DNA from: Gemmatimonas sp.
GTDB taxonomy: Bacteria; Gemmatimonadota; Gemmatimonadetes; Gemmatimonadales; Gemmatimonadaceae
Reading direction: 5' to 3'
DNA: 64,000 nucleotides
Assembly (NCBI GenBank): GCA_021154325.1
Contig: JAJKIR010000159.1
Location: 1-64,000, forward strand
The notes under the pieces: generated by a model
Seen by the model: only the letters and a program-made list of their open reading frames with translations
Told to the model about the DNA's origin: nothing
The model's database searches: none
Position numbers and translations under genes: made by a program
Shown: piece by piece, positions 1-10,283 of the stretch
Layout: each line of letters starts with the position of its first letter
Position numbering within the stretch: the stretch's first letter is position 1

Positions 1-177
1 ACGCTCTCCTCAGCAGCGACGCGTCCACTGATCTTGGAAGCATCCTGTGGTTTTGAACAAAGCAAATCATGAGCTGAGCGAGGAGCCCTCCTTTACAAGG
101 AGCCCGTCAGTGGTTTCAGCGTCGTGTCAGTGAGTGTCAGGGGCCATCGCCTTGCTTCGCCACCCCAGAAAGCACGG
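1..177. other. left-edge stretch without a recognisable gene
   Basis: I see no credible coding region here. The open frames that cross it are short and have no ribosome binding site or recognisable product. They are shadows, or extend into the antisense of the minus-strand esterase gene. No promoter or repeat stands out. Confidence 0.5.
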
Positions 178-214
178 AAGAAAAACAACGAGGGCGGCCG
201 ATTGGCCGCCCTCG
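178..214 (-). terminator. rho-independent terminator of the esterase gene
   Basis: An 11-bp perfect GC-rich stem (189-199 with 204-214) closes a 4-nt loop. On the minus strand it is followed by a T-rich tract (plus-strand 181-188 is A-rich). It lies about 20 bp beyond the stop codon of the minus-strand SGNH hydrolase gene, so it ends the porin-esterase transcript. Confidence 0.85.
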
Positions 215-233
215 TTCGTTCTGACTGCGTGTT

Positions 234-1505
234 CTACTTTTCCGGGCAAGTCGTGCCGGCAGGGATGGCCAGCTTTGTGAGAGTCGTTGTGTACTTCGCG
301 TTGATCGCGTCGATCAGGTAATCGGCGATCAGGATGTGCGCACAGGTGCTCGGGTGCGCTCCATCGAGCGAAATCCACTTGCCGAACGGAGAGGTCGGGG
401 CGGCGAAGTTCGGTCCGAGGGGAGAGATCTCGCCCTTCAGCTTGAGACTGTCGAGCGCCCGGTTCGGATCGAGATAGGCGAAGCCGATCGCCTGCGCCTT
501 CCCACTGATGTAGCTGTTCACGGCCGTGACATAGCCAGTGAGCGTCGTCAGCTCCTGCGAATCGAGCACGAAGACATCGCCCACGGGCGGCTGGGCCGTC
601 TTCTCGCAGAAGATCGTGGACGGATGCGTGCCCGCGCGAATCGCGGCAACGATCTGGAAGCTGATCAGCGAGTTCGTCGTCGCCGTGCAGGTCGTCGGAT
701 CCGCTGTGACGGGCTTGCCGGCGGCCTGACTGAGCGCGCCGAGGAAAGCGGGGCTTTGCAGAACTCGGCCGGAGAAGAGAATCGGCGCGTTGGCAACATT
801 GACGATGCCCATCAGCACGCCTTTGAGCGCCGCGTTATTCGCGGTGAGGTCCGTGATGAACTTATCGTAATTCGACTGGAAGGTCGCCTGCGGTGTGACA
901 CCCGGGGAGATCCCAGGCGCGGGCGTGAGTATTCCCGAAACAGCCGGCGCGAGAACGTCGTTGTTGCCGATCCAGACCGTCGCGAAGGTCGGATTCGCCT
1001 CGCGCGCGCGCTGCACCTGATTCTCGCCGCCGAGAATGAGCTGGGTGAGGAGATTGGCGGACGGCGTCAATGTCGATGACGGTGCGTCGGGATCGAATGT
1101 CGTGGCGCCGGGCACCGCGACGTTGTTCAGGATCGCGACCGTGCCGCTCCGCAGGTAGCAGGTCGAGCTCGTGCTCGTCGGAAAGCCCGTCGGCGTGAGG
1201 CGTGTTTGCGTGTTGAAATTGTTGATCGGCGGCGGACAGCCGGGGTTCGCGAGGGAGGCGTACGCGAAGCGCGTCCCCATCTGCTTCGCGAGCAGCACCG
1301 CGTAGCTCCGCTGCTGGGTGGAGTCGCTGATGCCGGCCGATTGATAGCCGGCGGTAATGCTGTTGCCTAACGCGACGTAGCTCTGAAAGATGCCGTTCGC
1401 GTCGGCCGGGCGAGGCCCGAGGACCTTCGCCGTCTTGTCGGTGCACGCACTGGCGGCGACGACGCTGAGCAGAGCCGCGCCGCGGAACAAGATTCTATTC
1501 GACAT
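234..1505 (-). CDS. SGNH/GDSL-type esterase, probable lipoprotein
   Basis: Predicted 423-residue secreted hydrolase of the SGNH superfamily (esterase or lipase; substrate unknown). The N-terminus MSNRILFRGA is followed by a hydrophobic run ending in a cysteine near residue 21, so it may be a lipoprotein, although the lipobox is weak. Block I reads ALGNSITAGY, with Ser about residue 49 as the expected nucleophile. It has Asn where the classic GDS motif has Asp. WIGNNDVL fits block III and LDGAHPS near the C-terminus supplies the Asp/His pair. I chose the ATG at 1505 over one 21 nt upstream because GGGGAG precedes it at good spacing. It sits 24 bp after the FadL-type porin gene, so the two are probably co-transcribed, which suggests lipid or ester uptake and hydrolysis. 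The family call is firm; the substrate is not known. Confidence 0.85.
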   Translation of the reverse strand: MSNRILFRGAALLSVVAASACTDKTAKVLGPRPADANGIFQSYVALGNSITAGYQSAGISDSTQQRSYAVLLAKQMGTRFAYASLANPGCPPPINNFNTQTRLTPTGFPTSTSSTCYLRSGTVAILNNVAVPGATTFDPDAPSSTLTPSANLLTQLILGGENQVQRAREANPTFATVWIGNNDVLAPAVSGILTPAPGISPGVTPQATFQSNYDKFITDLTANNAALKGVLMGIVNVANAPILFSGRVLQSPAFLGALSQAAGKPVTADPTTCTATTNSLISFQIVAAIRAGTHPSTIFCEKTAQPPVGDVFVLDSQELTTLTGYVTAVNSYISGKAQAIGFAYLDPNRALDSLKLKGEISPLGPNFAAPTSPFGKWISLDGAHPSTCAHILIADYLIDAINAKYTTTLTKLAIPAGTTCPEK

Positions 1506-1529
1506 TCGGAAATCTCCCCGAAGCACGGT

Positions 1530-2954
1530 TCAGAACGAGCTCTTGAGGCCCAGCGCGAAGATGTTCGCGGTGAGCGAGTAGACCCCGGTGTTCAACTGCG
1601 CGGCCGTTTGCGTCGTCGTGCTCGACCGCTCGTCGATGCGACCGCGACGACCCGGCGTCGTGACGAGCACCCAACCGCCATCCACGACGAGGCGGCCCAT
1701 CACCGGCGCCGAGAACCCTAACGAGTAGTTCGCACGATCCTGCTCGGGGAGGAGCGGCGTCACTGTGATGTCGGGCGCGGCGCGCGTGACCCCGGCAAAG
1801 CCGCCGCGGACGTGCACGTTGTTCGCGAACTTGTATTCGGCGCCGAGGCGAAGCGCCGATGAGTTGTTGTAATCCTCGACCAGCGTTCGGCTCGGCGTCG
1901 CGAGGTTGGAGAAGTTGATCGGCAGCTCCTTGAACGACTTGTAGCCCACGAAGGCGTAATCCGCCTCGAACTCCCAGTTCGGAATGCCGGTGTACGCGAA
2001 CCCGGCCTGGAACTGCGACGGATGCGAGATCTTCGTGCTCACCTTCTGCGCCGACAGCGGAGCGCCGGCGGCAAAGAAGGGAGCGACGATCGCGTCGATA
2101 GACGTTCCCGCTGGTATGACGACCTGCGTCGGGTTCGACGGATTCGGGATCGCCGCGGGAACGACGAGCCCAGTCGCCACCTGCGTGAACGTCGCATCCG
2201 CATCGTCGTACTTGAAGTTGATCTGGGTGAGATAGCGGAGACCGAGCGTCCAGTTAGGCGAGAGCTTCCCCTGAATGCCGACATGCGCGCCGTAGCCCCA
2301 CGCGTCGCCTTTGAGCCGCGCCCGCGCGAACTCGGTGCGTTGTGGGATTCCGAGCTGCGCCAGCGTGACGGAGGTCCCACCGATCGTCTCGACCTGCTGC
2401 GACAGATCCACGGACTGGATCAGCTCGACGCTCGAGTGGCCGATGATCGGGCCCGCCCCGATGCTCCAGTTCTTGTTGATCTGCCAGCCGACATTCGGCT
2501 GCACATAGATCGTCTGCAGCGACGCCTTCTTCGCCGAGAAGCGGCCCGGGAAGTCGTCGTGCCATTGCGACGTGAGGCCGTACGGGACGTACGCGCCAAT
2601 GCCGTACGATAGACGGCTCGACGGATTGTGATAATTCACGAACGCGTTCGGGATGATCGCGGTCGGCACGTCACCCTTGTATGTCCGAAAGGTCGTGTCC
2701 TGGACGAACTTGCCATCGATGACGATGGCGGCGGCGCCGACGGCCCACGTCCATCCATTCAGATTCGTGACGGCCGCGGGGTTCCAGTAGATCGACGACG
2801 CGTCATGGCAGCCATTGGCGACGGCGGCGTAGCCGCGCCCGAGACCACAGGTGCTGATCTCGTTCAGACCGAAGCCCTGGGCCCGAACAGCGCTTCCAGT
2901 GACTGTGAGTGCAGTAAGTGCTAACCAATACCGTGAACCACGGCGAAGCTGCAT
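1530..2954 (-). CDS. FadL/OmpP1/TodX-type outer-membrane transport protein
   Basis: Predicted 474-residue outer-membrane beta-barrel of the FadL family, which admits long-chain fatty acids and other hydrophobic compounds. A signal peptide (MQLRRGSRYWLALTALTV, cleavage after VRA) precedes the family's N-terminal signature: GFGLNEIS, GLGRGYAAVA and DASSIYWNPAAV, which correspond to the N-terminal hatch of FadL. The chain ends in Phe, as is usual for barrels recognised by BamA. An ORF reaches further upstream, but the ATG at 2954 has GGAGG seven bases before it and gives the signal peptide directly. It is followed at 24 bp by the esterase gene. Confidence 0.9.
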   Translation of the reverse strand: MQLRRGSRYWLALTALTVTGSAVRAQGFGLNEISTCGLGRGYAAVANGCHDASSIYWNPAAVTNLNGWTWAVGAAAIVIDGKFVQDTTFRTYKGDVPTAIIPNAFVNYHNPSSRLSYGIGAYVPYGLTSQWHDDFPGRFSAKKASLQTIYVQPNVGWQINKNWSIGAGPIIGHSSVELIQSVDLSQQVETIGGTSVTLAQLGIPQRTEFARARLKGDAWGYGAHVGIQGKLSPNWTLGLRYLTQINFKYDDADATFTQVATGLVVPAAIPNPSNPTQVVIPAGTSIDAIVAPFFAAGAPLSAQKVSTKISHPSQFQAGFAYTGIPNWEFEADYAFVGYKSFKELPINFSNLATPSRTLVEDYNNSSALRLGAEYKFANNVHVRGGFAGVTRAAPDITVTPLLPEQDRANYSLGFSAPVMGRLVVDGGWVLVTTPGRRGRIDERSSTTTQTAAQLNTGVYSLTANIFALGLKSSF

Positions 2955-3064
2955 GATCGTCCTCCGGTGAGTGGCACGAGCGTGGTGGGACGCCTGGGCG
3001 GCGCGTAATATAGGAAAGCGGCCTCGCGCTGTCTGTAGCGATCTTCGGCGCGTGTGACACCAAC

Positions 3065-5962
3065 CTACGGGCGCAGTGTTGCCGAGAGATAGCCTCGCGT
3101 CTGATGGCGCACCGGCTCGTCGAGCGAGTAGCCGACACCGGCAATGAGACGCACGCCCGGAAGTCCCAGCACGGGAACCGGGCTCTGATCCATAGTCAGC
3201 TCGATACCGAGCACACGGTGCCAATCGTCGAAGCGATTCGTCGCGAATCCGGCGCTCGCGGCCACGAAGTATGGTGACAGCCCCGCGAGCGATGTGGCGC
3301 CCCGATAGGTGACCACTCGATCGCCGCCAACGATGCCACTCGGAAGAGCAGGCACGCTGACGCGCTGCGTCAGCAGCGACGCGTCGACGAGATTCGACGG
3401 GAGCCCGCCGATGACGAACTGCTCGAAAGATGGCGCTCCCGTCGAAACGCGACCGTAGCTCGCGCCAGCATCGAGCGAGGGGAAGCCGCGCACGACGAGC
3501 CGCACCGCCGTCGACGCGACGAACCTCTCGTACTCGGCAGCGCCGGTCTCGCCGCCGGTGAGGTGCACAGAGATGCCCTCGGATCCGAAGGCCGCGGCGC
3601 CGCTCTGGCGCAGGGTCGCGGCGAGCTCGCCGAAGCCGAGATCGCGACTCATATCTATCGTGCGAGTCTCTCTGGAACTCAGTCCGCCGAGACTACCGCC
3701 GACACCGAGACGAATGTCGGCGCGATCGAGCGAGTGGGTGTAGTCGATGCGCGCACGAGCGCCGGTAAGTCGATCGAGGTTGTCTGCGCGCAACGTGGCG
3801 CTGAATGGATCGAAGAGCGGAGTCGTCGTTGCGGCGGTGAAACCGCCGATTCGGATGACGGGGCGCCAACCGCGCCAGACCAGGTCGACCGCGCCGCCGC
3901 GCCAAGCGTCGCCGCTCCCGATTGCGACCTGACCAAGCACCGTGAGCCGACCCACGGCGTCCGCATTCACGATCGCGAGCGTTGCCTCGCGCCCATTGGA
4001 TGTGGCGGCGACAGCGGGCACCCAGCGCGTAATGCGGTCTCCGAGTCCATAGCGACGCTCCACCGTCGCGCCCGTTGGAGAAAAGCTCCGCACCCCCGAC
4101 GAGGGCATCACGACGACTGGATATAAGTGCGTATCGAGCAGAATGGACGGCGATTCAGGAAGCGACAGCGGTTTGGCCAGTCGCCGCGCATCGTATCCCC
4201 GAGAGTGCAGCGAGAGAAACCAGATCGAGCTGTCGGCTGGATTCACGTCCGGCGCGATCGCCGCGCCGGTAACTCGCGTCAGTGCCCGAGCCGTCGGGCC
4301 GGAAGGACCGAGATCGATACGCTCGAGATTCGGTGCTCCGGCGCGGTCACTCACCACGACGAGCGAGATGCGGTCGATCCAGTCCGGGTCGAAGCGATTG
4401 GCGCCATCGTCCGGATCGATGAACCGCGGCGGGGCGCCGGACGTATCCACGAACGCGATGCGCCAACGATTTTCACGTTGCACGGCGACGGCAATCCCGC
4501 CGCCATCGGGCTGCCATCGCGGGCGCGCGAACGACGTTGCAACGTCGCCGGTGGCAACGGTGCGCATGCGACGCGACGCCACATCGATGATGACGACGTC
4601 GCAATGTCCGCCGGCGCAGCGGAGCGCCGCGATGTGTGACCCGTCGGGGGACGGGTCCGCATTGCGCACGCCGGCTTGGCTCGTTAGGCGTCGGAGGTCG
4701 TGGCGCGCGTAGTCCCAGATGTACAGCTCGGGGCGCAGCGATCCGTCGGGCCGTCGGGTCGAGCGCCAGAGCAGCAGCCGCCTGCCGTCTGGAAACCAGC
4801 GCGGATCCTCGTAGGAGCGTCCGTCGCTTGCGACCAGCGTCGCGATCGCCCGTTTGGGAACGGGATAAATCCGGCGGGCGGGAACGTCTTCCGGGTCGCG
4901 CTGCAGCAGACGCGCGCGAGCGCGACGCTCGCTCGAGTCCGATTCCGGCGTCGTGTTCCAGACGACCACGCGCGATGGCCGCGTCGCCGAGCGGAGCACC
5001 ACCGCGATGTGCCGACCGTCGCGCGAGATGGCGGGATCACCAGTCGCTCGGGCAAGGTGCTGCACGAGATCGCCCTCCACGAGCCCCGCGCGCGTGAGCG
5101 CGCTGTCGATCTGCACGGCGTCGGCCGTGACCTCGGCGCGGAAGCGGTCGTAGACGAGCGCCGGCGGATCACCATAGACGCCGGCGAAGGCTTCGTCGAA
5201 GGTGCGGTTGGTGCGCGCGCTGAGCCGCCGCCAGACGTCGACGAGGCTGGAGTCGCCATGTCGCCGAGCGAGCCACTCAAGGAACGCGGAGCCCGCGAGA
5301 TAGGCGAACTCGCCGCCCTCGAAGTCGCCCCAGCTGCTCAACTGGGCGTAGTTAGGCAGCCGGCCCTCGATTGCCCACTGACGCAGCGTCGCCGGACGCC
5401 AGATGCCGTGCGGCCGCCCGGTTCCGGTGACGATGCCCTCGATGTATGTCGCATAGCCCTCGAGCACCCAGCGCGGGGCGCGCAGGGGGATAGGCCCAAG
5501 GTCGACGGGCGCCGCGCGCCAGAGGAGTCGCGTCCAGGGATTCCGGGAGGGTCTCGTTAGGTGCGCGACGTGCCCGAACTCGTGCACGGCGAGCATCTCG
5601 CCCCACGTCCGAAATTGACCGATGCTCTCGCGCGGATCGGGTGGCGACGCCCAGAAGACGATGACAGGATGATCGATCGCCGTGAACGCGAATCCGTTCG
5701 AGACGTCGAATGGATCGTCGATCACGATCTGCACGCGACCGGGAGGCGAGTATCCGACGAGCCGTCCAACGGCCGAATCTACCGCGGGGAGTCGTTCAGC
5801 GACGAACCGCGACCATTGCGCTAGCTCGTCGGGGTAATGAACGTCGAAGCGGCCAACCGTTAGCGTGTGCCAGCGGAGCCACGGTCGCGCGAAGAGTTGA
5901 GCGTGGGCTCGGCTGGGCTGCAGGGTCGAGAGAGCGCTGACGATCGCAAGCGCGGCACGCAT
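3065..5962 (-). CDS. secreted gluzincin-like peptidase with TolB-type beta-propeller and long C-terminal region
   Basis: Predicted 965-residue exported protein. The ATG at 5962 gives a signal peptide (MRAALAIVSALSTLQPSRAH, cleavage after AHA); earlier in-frame starts only add low-complexity sequence. Residues 127-131 are HEFGH and a third ligand candidate, Glu168 in VLEGYATY, follows 37 residues later, the HExxH...E layout of gluzincin (peptidase MA clan) metalloproteases. From about 330 to 600 there are PD40/TolB-like blades with phrases such as PRWFPDGRR, DPSPDGSH and PRWQPDGGG. The last 300 residues are rich in alternating beta-strand patterns and may form an outer-membrane barrel, although the chain ends LRP rather than in an aromatic residue. 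I do not recognise a named family for the whole architecture; the function is inferred as surface or periplasmic proteolysis. Confidence 0.75.
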   Translation of the reverse strand: MRAALAIVSALSTLQPSRAHAQLFARPWLRWHTLTVGRFDVHYPDELAQWSRFVAERLPAVDSAVGRLVGYSPPGRVQIVIDDPFDVSNGFAFTAIDHPVIVFWASPPDPRESIGQFRTWGEMLAVHEFGHVAHLTRPSRNPWTRLLWRAAPVDLGPIPLRAPRWVLEGYATYIEGIVTGTGRPHGIWRPATLRQWAIEGRLPNYAQLSSWGDFEGGEFAYLAGSAFLEWLARRHGDSSLVDVWRRLSARTNRTFDEAFAGVYGDPPALVYDRFRAEVTADAVQIDSALTRAGLVEGDLVQHLARATGDPAISRDGRHIAVVLRSATRPSRVVVWNTTPESDSSERRARARLLQRDPEDVPARRIYPVPKRAIATLVASDGRSYEDPRWFPDGRRLLLWRSTRRPDGSLRPELYIWDYARHDLRRLTSQAGVRNADPSPDGSHIAALRCAGGHCDVVIIDVASRRMRTVATGDVATSFARPRWQPDGGGIAVAVQRENRWRIAFVDTSGAPPRFIDPDDGANRFDPDWIDRISLVVVSDRAGAPNLERIDLGPSGPTARALTRVTGAAIAPDVNPADSSIWFLSLHSRGYDARRLAKPLSLPESPSILLDTHLYPVVVMPSSGVRSFSPTGATVERRYGLGDRITRWVPAVAATSNGREATLAIVNADAVGRLTVLGQVAIGSGDAWRGGAVDLVWRGWRPVIRIGGFTAATTTPLFDPFSATLRADNLDRLTGARARIDYTHSLDRADIRLGVGGSLGGLSSRETRTIDMSRDLGFGELAATLRQSGAAAFGSEGISVHLTGGETGAAEYERFVASTAVRLVVRGFPSLDAGASYGRVSTGAPSFEQFVIGGLPSNLVDASLLTQRVSVPALPSGIVGGDRVVTYRGATSLAGLSPYFVAASAGFATNRFDDWHRVLGIELTMDQSPVPVLGLPGVRLIAGVGYSLDEPVRHQTRGYLSATLRP

Positions 5963-5971
5963 CGCACGTAG

Positions 5972-6003
5972 ACAAGAAAGGGACGGGCGATGTCGCCCGT
6001 CCC
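5972..6003 (-). terminator. rho-independent terminator after the small minus-strand gene
   Basis: A perfect 10-bp stem (5980-5989 with 5994-6003) with a 4-nt loop is followed on the minus strand by TTTCTT. It lies just past the stop of the 70-residue membrane protein gene and just upstream of the peptidase-propeller gene, so it separates the two minus-strand transcripts. Confidence 0.7.
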
Positions 6004-6030
6004 GTCGAATACATTCGCTCCGCACCGTGC

Positions 6031-6243
6031 TCAGACGCGCGATACGTCGCGCTCCGTCTCCACTTCGTTCCGTCTGGCTCGGCGACGGGCAATGGCATCC
6101 ATCAGCCACGTCTGCGGGATGAGAAAGAGCGGCGTGAGAAAGAAGCCCAGGAGCGTGTTCAGCCAGATGAGCGCGATGTAGAATGCGCCAAGCGCCACAC
6201 CAACCCACAGAACTCCGAGCGGACCATGCGATTCCACGAGCAT
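6031..6243 (-). CDS. small two-helix membrane protein of unknown function
   Basis: Predicted 70-residue protein starting MLVESHGPLGVLWVGVALGA. Two hydrophobic segments (about residues 9-26 and 28-43) are followed by a positively charged tail (AIARRRARRNEVE), which would place the C-terminus in the cytoplasm. The open frame extends upstream, but only with Arg/Ser-rich sequence that overlaps tilS. The start lies 20 bp from the proposed tilS start on the other strand, giving a short divergent promoter region. GGAG directly abuts the ATG, which is poor spacing. A terminator follows the stop, which supports a real transcript. I do not recognise the family. Confidence 0.55.
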   Translation of the reverse strand: MLVESHGPLGVLWVGVALGAFYIALIWLNTLLGFFLTPLFLIPQTWLMDAIARRRARRNEVETERDVSRV

Positions 6244-6263
6244 CTCCGGTTGCGGCGGTGCGA

Positions 6264-7682
6264 ATGAAGATAGATGTGAGACGGCGCGTGGCAAAGAGGC
6301 AGCGAGCGCTTCCGGTGAGCACGACTCACGAGCTCGTGACGATCGTGAGCCGCTGCCTGCCACAGAAGGGCAGTGCCGTTCTCGCGATCTCGGGCGGAGT
6401 CGATTCGATGTGTCTCCTCGACGCGGCAGCGCGCGCGAGAGAGGCACTGGCGTGCCAGCTCGTCGTCGCGACGTTCGATCATGCCTCGGGCGCGCACAGC
6501 GGCCGCGCGGCGGCCTTCGTGGCACGTGCGGCGTCGCGCTACGCCCTTCCGGTGGTGATCGGGCGCGCGCGTGAGGTCGGTCGGAGTGAGTCGGCGTGGC
6601 GCGATGCCCGGTGGGAGTTCCTACGGTCGGTTTCCGAGCGCGAGAAGGGACCGATTCTCACCGCGCACAACCGCGACGACCAGGTCGAGACGGTACTCAT
6701 GCGAGCCCTTCGCGGCGCGGGCGCACGTGGCCTCGCTGGCCTGCGAGCGTCGTCGCCCGTGCGCCGTCCATTCCTGGATGTTTCGCGGGCCAAGTTGCAC
6801 GCGTATGCCGAGGAGCGCGGGATTCGGTGGATCGAGGATCCCACGAATTGCTCACTCGCGTACCTGCGCAATCGCGTGCGTCGCGATCTCCTCCCGGCTC
6901 TAATGCGCGCGCGGCCCGCACTCGGCACGGAATTGATCGAGCTGGCCGAACGCGCGGCGACATGGCGCGGAGACCTGGCGAAGATGGTAGACACCGCGAT
7001 CGAGCATCGGGTGCTACGCGACGCGCGCGGAGTCGGGAGCCTGTACGCTCTCATTACGGATCTTCGCGAGCTCTCGCCGGAAGCGCTACGCGTTCTGTGG
7101 CCGGAGCTGGCCGCGCGAATTGGCGTGAGACTCGATAGGCCGGGAACGGTCCGCGCGTCGGAACTGACGCTCGGGGGCGAGACTGGCGATCGCGTGCAAT
7201 TGTCCGGGGGGTGGGAGCTCAGCCGGTCGCGGGAGTGGATCGAGCTCCACGCCGCAACCCAGTCATCGGCGGAGTCGCTGCTTCCACGGAGGCTGGTGCC
7301 ACCGATGACGTGGGGTTCCTGGCGGTTCACCCTGGCCGAGCCGTCCTCGGGAATTGATCGGGCGGGGGAAACCGCGGGCAGCGAATGGGTATCGGATCGC
7401 TGGCGGGCAGCCTTTCCGCTCGACATCGCGCTTCAGATTCGGCCGTGGCGACCCGGCGATCGGCTCTGCATTCGGCGAGGAAATCAACTCGCAAGGCGGA
7501 AGGTGAAGTACCTTTTATCGGATGCTCGAATCTCGGGACACATCCGCGCGGGCTGGCCCGTAGTGCTCGCCGGTGATGAGATCGTCTGGATTCCAGGTGT
7601 TCGCCGCAGCGACGCGGCAGCCGCACGGTCCGGTGGGCCGGTTGTGACCTATGTCTGTGACTATCTCGATCGCCGATCCTAG
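6264..7682 (+). CDS. tilS: tRNA(Ile)-lysidine synthase TilS
   Basis: Cytoplasmic enzyme that uses ATP and lysine to convert cytidine 34 of the CAU-anticodon tRNA-Ile to lysidine, changing both its charging identity and its decoding to AUA. The PP-loop SGGVDS lies at residues 43-48 of the start chosen here and is followed by FDHASG and AHNRDDQVET, which match the N-type ATP pyrophosphatase core. The C-terminal part (IRPWRPGDRL, KVKYLLSDARI) fits the TilS C-terminal domain. The start is uncertain: the ATG at 6264 and a GTG near 6315 both lack a strong ribosome binding site, and the later one would be closer to the family's usual distance to the PP-loop. The next gene, hpt, overlaps by 32 bp; tilS-hpt-ftsH is a widely conserved order. 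Confidence 0.92.
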   Translation: MKIDVRRRVAKRQRALPVSTTHELVTIVSRCLPQKGSAVLAISGGVDSMCLLDAAARAREALACQLVVATFDHASGAHSGRAAAFVARAASRYALPVVIGRAREVGRSESAWRDARWEFLRSVSEREKGPILTAHNRDDQVETVLMRALRGAGARGLAGLRASSPVRRPFLDVSRAKLHAYAEERGIRWIEDPTNCSLAYLRNRVRRDLLPALMRARPALGTELIELAERAATWRGDLAKMVDTAIEHRVLRDARGVGSLYALITDLRELSPEALRVLWPELAARIGVRLDRPGTVRASELTLGGETGDRVQLSGGWELSRSREWIELHAATQSSAESLLPRRLVPPMTWGSWRFTLAEPSSGIDRAGETAGSEWVSDRWRAAFPLDIALQIRPWRPGDRLCIRRGNQLARRKVKYLLSDARISGHIRAGWPVVLAGDEIVWIPGVRRSDAAAARSGGPVVTYVCDYLDRRS

Positions 7683-8208
7683 ACTATCCGGCCGTGCCGT
7701 ACGCCGGATCGTCTATACGCAGCAACAGATCGCGGGGCGCGTTCGTGAAATCGGAGAAGAAATCGCGAAAGCGTATCCGGATGGGGATCTACTCGTCCTC
7801 GGCCTATTGAAGGGGAGCTTTATATTTCTCAGCGATCTGGTGCGGGAGATCCGGCGGCCGCTACAGATCGATTTCCTCGTAGCAGCGAGTTACGGCGACG
7901 CGACGGTGTCCAGCGGTACCGTAAAGCTCGTTTATGATCCGGAAACCGAATTGGGGGGTAAGCATATTCTCCTGGTGGAGGATATCGTCGACACCGGGCG
8001 TACCCTGAACCGACTGATGGACCTTCTACAGGCACGGAAACCGCGTTCGCTGGAGATCTGCGCGTTGCTGCACAAGCATGTGGCCGCCGAGCTCCGGTAT
8101 CCAACGCGATTTGTTGGGTTTGACGCGCCGAACGAGTTCCTGGTCGGATACGGGTTGGATCACGCGGAAAATTTCCGTCACCTTCCGTACATCGCGAGCT
8201 TGCAGTAA
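7651..8208 (+). CDS. hpt: hypoxanthine phosphoribosyltransferase
   Basis: 185-residue purine salvage enzyme transferring phosphoribose from PRPP to hypoxanthine (and usually guanine). The PRPP-binding motif is VEDIVDTGRTL at residues 109-119. An upstream LKGSFIFLSDLVREI segment and a downstream FVGFDAPNEFLVGYGLDHAE segment match the family core and its base-binding end. Length is normal. It starts inside the tilS tail and ends directly against the ftsH start codon (TAA then ATG with no gap), so expression is probably translationally coupled within a tilS-hpt-ftsH operon. Confidence 0.95.
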   Translation: MSVTISIADPRLSGRAVRRIVYTQQQIAGRVREIGEEIAKAYPDGDLLVLGLLKGSFIFLSDLVREIRRPLQIDFLVAASYGDATVSSGTVKLVYDPETELGGKHILLVEDIVDTGRTLNRLMDLLQARKPRSLEICALLHKHVAAELRYPTRFVGFDAPNEFLVGYGLDHAENFRHLPYIASLQ

Positions 8209-10197
<1,989 letters not shown>

Positions 10198-10200
10198 TGG

Positions 10201-10271
10201 GCGGAGAGCAGAGGGCAGAGAGTAGAGGGTAACTGCTCAGCAGTTCACTCTCGGCCCTCGCCCTCTGCCTA
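10201..10271 (+). repeat. 7-bp-period inverted array between ftsH and folP
   Basis: The gap holds imperfect heptads of the type GCAGAGG/GTAGAGG (10206-10230) and then their rough complement (CCCTCTGCC side, 10246-10269). The centre is a perfect 7-bp stem, AACTGCT at 10231-10237 with AGCAGTT at 10239-10245. The array begins 3 nt after the ftsH stop and ends about 12 nt before the folP start. It lacks a T-tract, so I do not call it a terminator. Confidence 0.7.
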
Positions 10272-10283
10272 GCGAGAGAGAAA

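Noticed and set aside
124-378. Short open frames on both strands at the left edge
   Set aside because: They overlap the terminator and the 3' end of the esterase gene and have shadow-like composition.
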